IMG/VR virus record: IMGVR_UViG_3300042549_001991
Coordinates: 1 to 33,838 of that record
Length of the DNA stretch: 33,838 nucleotides
Source: a virus
Strand: one strand, 5' to 3'
Below the pieces are notes generated by a model. The model saw nothing but the letters and a program-made list of their open reading frames with translations, did no database searches and was not told the DNA's origin. Shown piece after piece: positions 6,723-12,140 of the stretch (position 1 is the first letter of the stretch; each line of letters begins with the position of its first letter). Made by a program: the position numbers and the translations under genes.

Positions 6723-7181
6723 TTAGTTAACTGGTTTTGCTCCCAGTTGTGCTAACAATGCCTGCACTGCAGGGTCATTGATGTTGGCGGCGGCAGGTGC
6801 CGCTGCAACTGGCGCTGGCGCTGCGCCCGCGTTACCAATAAATGCGTTTGCCTTTGCCACTGCATCTGCATCGCCTGTTGCATCCAATAGAATCCACGGC
6901 GCTGACTTACCAGGCTTTGCCGACCCCTGACCAATGCGTGCCAATACTTTTTGACCAATCTTGTTTTTCAATGCGTTCTTCAAAGCTACATTAAAGAACA
7001 ACACTGATTCGTGATTGAAGCCTGTATCCAAATCATTGATACGAACTTCAATTGCATCGGCATCACCGTGAACTGTTGGGATGCCAGTTTTGTATTCAAC
7101 CGCTTCAAGAATGAGCAAGTGTCCGTTCAAATCGGCAACTTTGACCGATTCTGTGTTACTGCTAGGTGCTGAAAAAGCCAT
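6723..7181 (-). CDS. Single-stranded DNA-binding-like protein
   Basis: A 152-residue protein with a beta-rich N-terminal ~115 residues (DLNGHLLILEAVEYKTGIPT..., VLARIGQG, SAPWILLDATGDADA) and an Ala/Pro-rich flexible tail. This pattern matches a widespread actinophage family annotated as ssDNA-binding or OB-fold protein and normally located beside exonuclease and primase genes, as here. The acidic tail tip typical of SSB is absent, so the binding role is a family-based inference. GGGGGAAA lies 8 nt upstream of the ATG. It probably coats ssDNA for the primase-helicase and Cas4-like exonuclease. Confidence 0.7.
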   Translation of the reverse strand: MAFSAPSSNTESVKVADLNGHLLILEAVEYKTGIPTVHGDADAIEVRINDLDTGFNHESVLFFNVALKNALKNKIGQKVLARIGQGSAKPGKSAPWILLDATGDADAVAKANAFIGNAGAAPAPVAAAPAAANINDPAVQALLAQLGAKPVN

Positions 7182-7219
7182 TTGGCTTTCCCCCGTTTCT
7201 TTTTGGTTTGAGTTTGGTG

Positions 7220-7327
7220 TTAGTTGTTTTCTAACTCTATTGGTGGTGTCAGTTCAGCCAATTCTTTGGCTATGTCATTGATTGTTTTGGCTGGCATATT
7301 ACAGGCGCAACCGTCACGCTCACACAT
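7220..7327 (-). CDS. Very small cysteine-containing protein (35 aa)
   Basis: A 35-residue ORF (MCERDGCACNMPAKTINDIA...) with three cysteines in ten residues that could bind a metal. It overlaps the end of the Cas4-like exonuclease gene by 8 nt and fills the gap before the SSB-like gene. No family is recognised; the support is position and clean overlap only. Confidence 0.45.
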   Translation of the reverse strand: MCERDGCACNMPAKTINDIAKELAELTPPIELENN

Positions 7328-8060
7328 CAGTATCACCATTGCAGGCAACTGATAGATCAGTGCTGAAAGGTCGGTAATACGGACAATACATACACATTCG
7401 AGATGGTGTTGCAGGAATCAACGGCCACATAGCAGGATTTTCCTCAACATCAATAGTAGATAGCAATGAATATACTGAATCAAGGCGAGCAAGTGCATCT
7501 AGTGCTGCCTGCTCGTCATAATCAAATAATTCAATGTGCATATCATCAATGGAACCGCCCGTTGGCAAGAAGATAAGGCCAACCTTATTTACTTCCACAC
7601 CTTGTTGGGCTTTTCCGTAACCGTAAAGCTGAACCTGAGTGATCTGTTGGCTGGTAGCACCTTCACTGCGCTTGGCTTTGACACCAGCAGGTGAAGTGGT
7701 TTTCCAGTCCAATACATAACCCTTTTCAATATCGTAAAGGTCAATGGTGCCTGAAAGATTTGCTCGAATCTTTACTTTCTGCTCAACCTCGTATCGTTCA
7801 GGCATCTTGGCAAAGATTTCTTCAAGAAATGAATGGATGGCGGTGCCGACATTGGCAGCCCAGGAACCGCCACCCGATTCATTTGCCTTATCCCAATCGA
7901 GCAACTTGTAGGCAAGTCTGCGCACACATTCTTGCCCTACTTCAGATGGACCGATGTACACCTGTTGGCTTCGTGGAGACCATTTACTTGCTTCACTAAT
8001 GATGCCACCGAGTTCAACGGCCAACTGTTGTGCTGGATTGTGTAAAGGCGTGAAATTCAT
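7320..8060 (-). CDS. Cas4-like / RecB-type exonuclease
   Basis: A 246-residue PD-(D/E)XK nuclease. Visible elements are GTAIHSFLEE (H76), GTIDLYD (D107), VLDWKTT (D118, K120) and a QVQLYGYG helix. C45 together with C223, C226 and C240 gives the four-cysteine iron-sulfur arrangement of Cas4/AddB-like nucleases. Actinophage members act as recombination exonucleases that resect DNA ends; no CRISPR array is present, so a role in spacer acquisition is not suggested. It lies between the coiled-coil gene (3-nt gap) and a 35-residue gene, in the recombination part of the early operon. Confidence 0.85.
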   Translation of the reverse strand: MNFTPLHNPAQQLAVELGGIISEASKWSPRSQQVYIGPSEVGQECVRRLAYKLLDWDKANESGGGSWAANVGTAIHSFLEEIFAKMPERYEVEQKVKIRANLSGTIDLYDIEKGYVLDWKTTSPAGVKAKRSEGATSQQITQVQLYGYGKAQQGVEVNKVGLIFLPTGGSIDDMHIELFDYDEQAALDALARLDSVYSLLSTIDVEENPAMWPLIPATPSRMCMYCPYYRPFSTDLSVACNGDTDV

Positions 8061-8063
8061 TTG

Positions 8064-8381
8064 TTAATTGTCCTCGTTCACAATAGAGAATCTGCGGGAT
8101 GTAGATACTATCTCAAGAGCCTCTATTACTTGTGCAGGTAGGATTTCACGGGCGCGTTTGGTATCAAAGCGCCTTGATTCAACAAATGAGTAACGAACAA
8201 CAGGGCGGTTCAAGAACATCCCAGTTTCGTTATCGCCTAATGCTCGCTCAATGTGTGCGCGAGCTACATCTGCAACTTCTTGCAGTTCCTTGATCTTGGC
8301 AACGGCAGATTTATACTGCTCCAGCCAAGCGGCAGTGTTGGCATCAAAATCCACCACGCCTGTTTCTATTTCTACGCTCAT
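8064..8381 (-). CDS. Recombination-associated coiled-coil protein
   Basis: A 105-residue protein with a helical middle (WLEQYKSAVAKIKELQEVADVARAHIERALGDNETG) followed by a beta region ending in RRFDTKRAREILP...TSRRFSIVNEDN. The LGD.E.G ... SRRF pattern is commonly found attached to or next to YqaJ/RecB-type phage exonucleases, and the Cas4-like gene follows directly. It may assist that nuclease. I chose the ATG at 8381 because GGGGG lies 5 nt upstream; upstream ATGs lack a site. Confidence 0.6.
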   Translation of the reverse strand: MSVEIETGVVDFDANTAAWLEQYKSAVAKIKELQEVADVARAHIERALGDNETGMFLNRPVVRYSFVESRRFDTKRAREILPAQVIEALEIVSTSRRFSIVNEDN

Positions 8382-8392
8382 ATTGACCCCCA

Positions 8393-8776
8393 TCAATAAA
8401 AATTGTTGCGTTTGAAATGTTCCCACGCTCCGCAAGGACCGCTAGAACCGTACCTTCGGCCAATGTAGGCCAGTGCTGCAATCGTTTGAGCAACAGTTGA
8501 TTTGCTGCGCTTCATTCCAAGATTGCGATAAGTGCCATCCAATAACTGTCCAACACCTGATGCGGTGCTAGTCGGATTATCCTTATCTTGCCAGGCGCTT
8601 TCCTTGCTCATAAGAGCGTTAAAGCACTTGAACTGATGTGCGGTAAGTAGCTCGCGAGCCACTTCCTTTGGATTGACCTGCATTAGATGTGGCCGATCTT
8701 TGTAGATAACCACTTCAGGTATTGCAGGCGGTGCCATTATTGCTTGAACTGTTAATGAAGTTCCTACGCTAACCAC
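8393..8776 (-). CDS. Secreted lytic transglycosylase-like protein
   Basis: The 127 residues read from the GTG at 8776 contain a lysozyme-like core: ...FNALMSKESAWQDKDNPTSTASGVGQLL, an internal QTIAALAYIGRRYGS and a C-terminal GPCGAWEHFKRNNFY. This matches the transglycosylase/aggregation-promoting-factor type with the likely catalytic glutamate in SKESAW. It would cleave cell-wall glycan. The reading frame is open further upstream and encodes RLIRRLALIVVVSVGTSL, a signal peptide, before the GTG. AAGGAG sits 7 nt ahead of an in-frame ATT at 8824, so translation probably begins there (143 residues). The given coordinate is the conventional start only. Its place in the early operon, away from the endolysin, is unusual. 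Confidence 0.72.
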   Translation of the reverse strand: MVSVGTSLTVQAIMAPPAIPEVVIYKDRPHLMQVNPKEVARELLTAHQFKCFNALMSKESAWQDKDNPTSTASGVGQLLDGTYRNLGMKRSKSTVAQTIAALAYIGRRYGSSGPCGAWEHFKRNNFY

Positions 8777-8781
8777 AACGA

Positions 8782-9249
8782 TTAACGCAAGCCTTCGGAT
8801 GAGTCTTTTGTCTGTTGGTGTAATGGTGCTGCTCCTTGTTCAGTTGCCAACCATTTGCTCACAACTCGCTTCGCATAACTAGGCGATGTGTTCAATTGGC
8901 CTGCAATTTCGTTGACAGACAATCCTTTTTTATGTAATTGGATAATTCCAAGTGCCATACCTTTGAAGGTGACACCCCTATCCTTTACAACAAAAGCATC
9001 TCTTTCGGTTGGCGTTGAGCCACCCCAAATGCCGTGGATTATTTGTTTTTCTAGTGCGTACTCCAAACACTCCTTTTCGTGAATACAACTTGAGCATATT
9101 GCTTTGAGTTGGTGCAGTCTTTCTGCCTCTTGTGTGCGATTATCAGGAAAGAATAAATCCTTATCCTCAATCTCTGCACACTTGGCTTCAACAAATCGTG
9201 GTAGATCAACAAAGAAATCAAAAGTTCTCAATGCTTTTCTGCTAACCAT
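8782..9249 (-). CDS. WhiB-family transcription factor with extra C-terminal HTH
   Basis: A 155-residue protein. Residues ~24-87 are a WhiB domain: C24, C52-x2-C55 and C61 to ligate a [4Fe-4S] cluster, then the GIWGG turn (73-77) and TERDAF. WhiB proteins are restricted to actinobacteria and their phages and bind the primary sigma factor. After it, residues ~96-137 form a helix-turn-helix (GMALGIIQLHKKGLSVNEIAGQL) resembling resolvase/sigma region 4 folds; most small phage WhiB proteins lack this. It could therefore contact DNA directly while using the WhiB part to redirect host RNA polymerase. It overlaps the resolvase gene by 22 nt. Confidence 0.92.
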   Translation of the reverse strand: MVSRKALRTFDFFVDLPRFVEAKCAEIEDKDLFFPDNRTQEAERLHQLKAICSSCIHEKECLEYALEKQIIHGIWGGSTPTERDAFVVKDRGVTFKGMALGIIQLHKKGLSVNEIAGQLNTSPSYAKRVVSKWLATEQGAAPLHQQTKDSSEGLR

Positions 9250-9578
9250 TGTTGAAGGTCCTGGATTACCCAGGCTTTTTCAATCCCAGCGTTTCGGCGC
9301 TTGAGAATGATGTAATGCAATGGCACCTCGGATAAACCGCGAGCCTTTGCATAGTTTTCTGCCTCAACTTCAGCTTCACGCCAAAATTCAGGCAAACTTA
9401 TTGTTTTACGATTCTTGAGTTCAAGAATGTATGTTTTGCCAGCAACAACGGCGCACAAGTCACCTTCATCTGCCGACCCAGCCTTCACCAAGCGTTCGCA
9501 CAAAGCACCAGCACTACGAAGCCAACGCATAACATCGGTTTCAAATTGTGCGCCCTTGCGCCCGTTGGGATTAGCCAT
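9228..9578 (-). CDS. Holliday-junction-resolvase-like PD-(D/E)XK nuclease
   Basis: A 116-residue nuclease with the short Hjc/resolvase layout: E13 in the first helix, D40 (EGDLCAVV), and the E53-x-K55 strand (ILELKNRK). Proteins of this size in actinophages are annotated as Holliday junction resolvases or RecB-like endonucleases. It probably processes recombination intermediates, alongside endonuclease VII near the end of the same operon. It begins 4 nt after the 121-residue gene. Confidence 0.75.
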   Translation of the reverse strand: MANPNGRKGAQFETDVMRWLRSAGALCERLVKAGSADEGDLCAVVAGKTYILELKNRKTISLPEFWREAEVEAENYAKARGLSEVPLHYIILKRRNAGIEKAWVIQDLQQWLAEKH

Positions 9579-9582
9579 TGAG

Positions 9583-9948
9583 TTATTTAACCGCTTTCAA
9601 TGATGGGTAGTTGCCTTGAGCCTCGCGCCCAATGCGTGCAAACTTAACTGCTCGAATCAAATCTTCAGCCAAAATCAACGCCTCTTGCTCGCTCATATTG
9701 CAAACCAATGGTGCGTTCTCGCCTAAGTTCTCACGGGCATTATCTAGGTGTTCAAAGTAGTTTTCAGATTTAACTGAGCGATCTGCTGAATGGCGCAATA
9801 AATCCAAATCATCTAATTCGTAGGCGCCCACAACATCTTGGACTAAATCCTTTACAGCATCTTGTTCTTCAAGATATAGGGCAATACTGCCATCTGAATG
9901 ATTATGAATTGAAAACAGCGGTTCGCGTGCTTGCTTTTCAAAATTCAT
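9583..9948 (-). CDS. Hypothetical acidic protein (121 aa)
   Basis: A 121-residue acidic protein with a short beta start (PLFSIHNHSDGSIALYLEE) followed by helices. No family or catalytic motif is recognised. Its ATG overlaps the stop of the 30-residue membrane peptide gene as ATGA, so the two may be coupled. Confidence 0.6.
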   Translation of the reverse strand: MNFEKQAREPLFSIHNHSDGSIALYLEEQDAVKDLVQDVVGAYELDDLDLLRHSADRSVKSENYFEHLDNARENLGENAPLVCNMSEQEALILAEDLIRAVKFARIGREAQGNYPSLKAVK

Positions 9949-10037
9949 TCGCCTTCACCTATTTCAAAAGCTGCAACAATAATTAAATACAGGCAAATGA
10001 TGCCTATAAATCCACAAACTAAACCTAACCAAAACAT
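9945..10037 (-). CDS. Single-pass membrane peptide (30 aa)
   Basis: A 30-residue ORF made almost entirely of one transmembrane helix (FWLGLVCGFIGIICLYLIIV) with an acidic end (EIGEGE). AAAGGAAT precedes the ATG at a good distance and the stop overlaps the next start as ATGA, which supports translation. Function unknown; small early membrane peptides are often toxins, superinfection or envelope modulators, but nothing here proves that. Confidence 0.5.
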   Translation of the reverse strand: MFWLGLVCGFIGIICLYLIIVAAFEIGEGE

Positions 10038-10052
10038 TTGGTATTCCTTTCC

Positions 10053-10092
10053 GTTCAAAGAGTAGGATGACACATACTACACATCTTTGAAC
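10053..10092 (-). promoter_or_regulatory. 9-bp inverted repeat in a gap
   Basis: GTTCAAAGA (10053-10061) and TCTTTGAAC (10084-10092) are perfect inverted copies separated by 22 nt, in the gap between the proteasome-like gene and the 30-residue membrane peptide. No U-run follows, so an operator or RNA-processing stem is more likely than a terminator. Confidence 0.4.
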
Positions 10093-10103
10093 TGCGCGAC
10101 ACG

Positions 10104-10652
10104 CTAAAGGCGCTGAATTTCTATCTGAAAAGGTGGGGCGGTGTTGATGTCGTATTTAGCAGCAATTGCCAGCGCCTCAAGAATCCGATCAGTTGCCCAA
10201 TCCGATTGGGCAAGGTTGGGCAGTTGCCCCGCCAATGCGCCAAGCGCGTAGGCAGAGCCACTGCCAACCCCATAGAGGCCATCGGCGCTTTGGGTCACAC
10301 TCAAGTCATCGCCAATTTCAAATACATTGCCAGCAAATGCCAGCAGGTATGAGTAACTAATTCCCTCTTTAGTGTAATCAAATCCCTGCAACTTAAATGC
10401 GGCAATAATGCTTGGGATGATCTTTCTGCCCATAAAGGTAACTGGGTTGGTGCCATCGTAGGCTGGTGGTGTCCAGTTGTAGGTCAAAACATCCCCTGGC
10501 CGACAGTCACCGCTTACAGCTAACAGGTACTTCTTTAGCTTTATAATCTTGGGTGTGCTGGGCGAAATGATGCGCTTATCCCCATCTGTCACCTGAGAGT
10601 CTGCCCCTAGAATGGCAAAATCAGGCCCCTGGTAGGCGATTAGCGTGGTCAT
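10104..10652 (-). CDS. Proteasome beta/HslV-like Ntn hydrolase
   Basis: A 182-residue Ntn-hydrolase of proteasome beta/HslV type. From the ATG at 10652 the protein begins M-TTLIAYQG; after Met removal Thr1 would be the nucleophile. Counting from it, D17 (GADSQ), K34 at the place of Lys33 (PKIIKL), G47 (SGD), a GVGSGSAYALGALAG segment matching the S129 region, and YDINT matching the D166 region are all present. An in-frame GTG at 10715 would add a 21-residue propeptide, as host beta subunits have, so that start is possible. It heads the leftward early operon behind a 15-bp leader stem-loop. It could degrade or process host or phage proteins, or mix with host proteasome rings; the target is unknown. 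Confidence 0.75.
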   Translation of the reverse strand: MTTLIAYQGPDFAILGADSQVTDGDKRIISPSTPKIIKLKKYLLAVSGDCRPGDVLTYNWTPPAYDGTNPVTFMGRKIIPSIIAAFKLQGFDYTKEGISYSYLLAFAGNVFEIGDDLSVTQSADGLYGVGSGSAYALGALAGQLPNLAQSDWATDRILEALAIAAKYDINTAPPFQIEIQRL

Positions 10653-10669
10653 AGGCCAAGTGTAGGGGT

Positions 10670-10720
10670 AAGGCGTGAAAACCCTAGCAATTCCCCAATT
10701 TCTTCGGGTTTCCACGCCTT
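10670..10720 (-). promoter_or_regulatory. 15-bp leader stem-loop before the proteasome-like gene
   Basis: AAGGCGTGGAAACCC (10720-10706 on the minus strand) pairs with GGGTTTTCACGCCTT (10684-10670) over 15 positions, all Watson-Crick but one G-U, with a 21-nt loop. It begins about where a transcript from the predicted promoter would start and ends 17 nt before the ATG. It could stabilise the 5' end, control translation, or be an operator. Confidence 0.6.
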
Positions 10721-10726
10721 AATCCG

Positions 10727-10755
10727 ACCCTAACACGCCCAAAAAGCGTTATCAA
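10727..10755 (-). promoter_or_regulatory. Predicted leftward early promoter
   Basis: On the minus strand TTGATA (10755-10750) is followed after exactly 17 nt by TAGGGT (10732-10727). The -35 has one mismatch to consensus and the -10 keeps the conserved T-A...T positions. It would place the transcript start near 10720, at the foot of the leader stem-loop. Confidence 0.5.
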
Positions 10756-10791
10756 ATCGTTACCAAAACACCCCCTTTGGATTGGTGTCTG

Positions 10792-10843
10792 TATATACAA
10801 AATGGTAGGGTTGTCTTATTGGAAAACGAACGGGTTTCCAATA
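10792..10843 (+). promoter_or_regulatory. Rightward leader: TATATA box and 9-bp inverted repeat
   Basis: TATATA (10792-10797) is a possible -10 for the rightward genes but lacks a good -35. Downstream, TATTGGAAA (10817-10825) and TTTCCAATA (10835-10843) form a perfect 9-bp inverted repeat with a 9-nt loop, ending 14 nt before the first ATG. It could be an operator for the ribbon-helix-helix protein of this cluster or an RNA stem controlling translation. Confidence 0.4.
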
Positions 10844-10857
10844 GAACGGATAGCAAA

Positions 10858-11043
10858 ATGACTACAAAATGGATGACGATGGTTTGTCCTCAATGTGAGG
10901 CGATAGTTGAATTGACTCCTGAATTTCAGATTTGGAATTTTCAGGATGAAACTTTTGCTCACCCAATTGGGTATTGCTCAATGAAGTGCTGCGAAATAGC
11001 AGGGCAAGTAAAAATGCGCATCAAAGAAAGAGCAGGTGCATAA
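10858..11043 (+). CDS. Small zinc-binding protein (61 aa)
   Basis: A 61-residue protein with CPQC (C10/C13) and CSMKCC (C40/C44/C45), a likely single zinc site. It is the first gene of the rightward cluster. The ATG at 10858 is preferred because the longer frame from 10777 would run through the inverted repeat and add residues without a visible motif. Its stop codon overlaps the next ATG by one base. No named family is recognised. Confidence 0.6.
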   Translation: MTTKWMTMVCPQCEAIVELTPEFQIWNFQDETFAHPIGYCSMKCCEIAGQVKMRIKERAGA

Positions 11044-11213
11044 TGACTACAAGAGAAGAAGCGAGAAAAGAAGCACTAGAACTATTTGATGCAGGAATTC
11101 CAAATGAGATTGAAGATTCATTTTACAAGTCAATGTTGAATGGGCATCGCTGGGGATGGCATCAAACACCATTTATGTTATGTCCAGCTTGTGACAGAGA
11201 GGTGGGTGCATAA
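11043..11213 (+). CDS. Small hypothetical protein with CPAC knuckle (56 aa)
   Basis: A 56-residue helical protein (MTTREEARKEALELFDAG...) ending in MLCPACDREVGA. A single C-x2-C pair could dimerise around zinc. It starts on the last base of the preceding stop codon and is followed directly by the next gene, so the cluster is likely translated as a chain. Confidence 0.6.
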   Translation: MTTREEARKEALELFDAGIPNEIEDSFYKSMLNGHRWGWHQTPFMLCPACDREVGA

Positions 11214-11336
11214 ATGTTCAGTACCAACTACACCTGCACCTGCAATGCGTGCAAAGAAACATTTGAATCAGTTATGAAAGTCAACTTATGTCTGCCTTGC
11301 TTTGAGGCATACCTAGCGAATTTGGAGAATAACTAA
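11214..11336 (+). CDS. Tiny zinc-ribbon protein (40 aa)
   Basis: A 40-residue protein with five cysteines: YTCTCNACKETF and LCLPCFEAYL. This is the core of a minimal zinc ribbon. GGTGGGTG lies upstream of the ATG, which follows the previous stop codon without a gap. Function unknown. Confidence 0.55.
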   Translation: MFSTNYTCTCNACKETFESVMKVNLCLPCFEAYLANLENN

Positions 11337-11337
11337 A

Positions 11338-11511
11338 ATGGGTGCTTACAAAGAATTGGTAATTGATATTGCTGACACAATGTTTCAAATCAGCCGTGAT
11401 CTGAACAATGCAAGTGAATCAGGTGATTTTGATGTTATGAAGGAATCACTGCGTAGGGCAATTGTTAACTCAGCACTGACCATTGCCCACATTGAAGAAT
11501 TGGAGCGTTAA
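11338..11511 (+). CDS. Small helical hypothetical protein (57 aa)
   Basis: A 57-residue all-helical protein (MGAYKELVIDIADTMFQIS...). It has no cysteines or membrane segment. GGAG lies just ahead of the start and the gene lies one base after the preceding stop. No family is recognised. Confidence 0.55.
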   Translation: MGAYKELVIDIADTMFQISRDLNNASESGDFDVMKESLRRAIVNSALTIAHIEELER

Positions 11512-11512
11512 G

Positions 11513-11677
11513 ATGATTACAAAGCGTGGCAAGCGCGTACGAGCAGTTGCAATTGCAGTTGGCATCATTCTAGTTTGGCAGGTTTCTGCAAACCTTTGGT
11601 GGGTTGGCATTGATGCACCTAGCGCAGAGTTTCTTGGCTGGTGTTGGGGTTCAATGACTGAGTGCGTAGTTCTATGA
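11513..11677 (+). CDS. Single-pass membrane protein (54 aa)
   Basis: A 54-residue protein: a basic start (MITKRGKRVR), one hydrophobic helix (AVAIAVGIILVWQVSANLWW) and a short tryptophan-rich tail (FLGWCWGSM). The basic N-terminus predicts a cytoplasmic start and an outside tail. GGAG precedes the ATG. Its end overlaps the ribbon-helix-helix gene by 4 nt. Confidence 0.55.
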   Translation: MITKRGKRVRAVAIAVGIILVWQVSANLWWVGIDAPSAEFLGWCWGSMTECVVL

Positions 11678-11799
11678 CACCACTGCGATCAATCCGCGTT
11701 GATGCTGATTTGTGGCAGTTAGCATTAGAAAAAGCAAAGCAAGAAGGCACCACCGCCACCGCAATCATCATTCAAGCATTGCGTGAATATATTAAGTAA
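11674..11799 (+). CDS. Ribbon-helix-helix DNA-binding protein (41 aa)
   Basis: A 41-residue protein: a beta strand (LRSIRVDADLW) followed by two helices (QLALEKAKQEG and TATAIIIQALREYIK) with the T-A-T-A-I-I turn, the layout of Arc/CopG-type repressors. These bind operators as dimers. It is the best regulator candidate in the rightward cluster and could act on the inverted repeat at 10817-10843; the pairing is inference. Confidence 0.6.
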   Translation: MTPLRSIRVDADLWQLALEKAKQEGTTATAIIIQALREYIK

Positions 11800-11810
11800 T
11801 TGGGAAAGCA

Positions 11811-11850
11811 AGAAGCCCCGCAACCTGGAACGGCAGGTGGCGGGGCTTCT
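11811..11850. terminator. Strong bidirectional terminator
   Basis: AGAAGCCCCGC (11811-11821) and GCGGGGCTTCT (11840-11850) form a perfect 11-bp stem, with an inner ACCTG/CAGGT stem inside the loop. TTTA follows on the plus strand and TTGCTTT on the minus strand. It lies between the convergent rightward cluster (ending 11799) and leftward late operon (ending 11877), so it probably stops both. Confidence 0.85.
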
Positions 11851-11876
11851 TTATGGGGGCGTTTTGCGCCTAAAGT

Positions 11877-12140
11877 TTAATCTGTGGCGATCTCGCCAGC
11901 AATTGAAAAATATGCAGCGCCATCTACAAAACTATCAAGATGATTAGGTGATTCAATCAATCTAGCAACTTTGACAAGTGCAAGGCACATTGCAGCTTGA
12001 GATGGAGAAATCTCTTGTTCTAAATAAATTGACCACAAGCCTGCAATGCGTTGATGATTTGTTAACGGCTTTCCATAATTCTTATTTCTGTCACCGTGAG
12101 TAAGGTGCTTTGCGTGATCTAATATCTCGCCTCTGTTCAT
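11877..12140 (-). CDS. DUF6378-like protein
   Basis: An 87-residue protein: THGDRNKNYGKPLTNHQRIAGLWSIYL, then SPSQAAMCLALVKVARL and DSFVDGAAYFSIAGE. This is the layout of the DUF6378 family common in phages; MazG-like nucleotide hydrolysis has been suggested for such helical proteins but is not shown. It is the last gene of the leftward late operon and its ATG overlaps the stop of the GT4 gene as ATGA. Confidence 0.72.
   Translation of the reverse strand: MNRGEILDHAKHLTHGDRNKNYGKPLTNHQRIAGLWSIYLEQEISPSQAAMCLALVKVARLIESPNHLDSFVDGAAYFSIAGEIATD

Noticed and set aside
7320-8060. Cas4-like gene as evidence of a CRISPR-Cas system.
   Set aside because: No repeat-spacer array or other cas gene is present; the exonuclease is a usual part of actinophage recombination modules.
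10777-10857. Longer start of the first rightward gene.
   Set aside because: It would run through the 9-bp inverted repeat; the added residues show no motif and the later ATG fits the zinc-knuckle protein.
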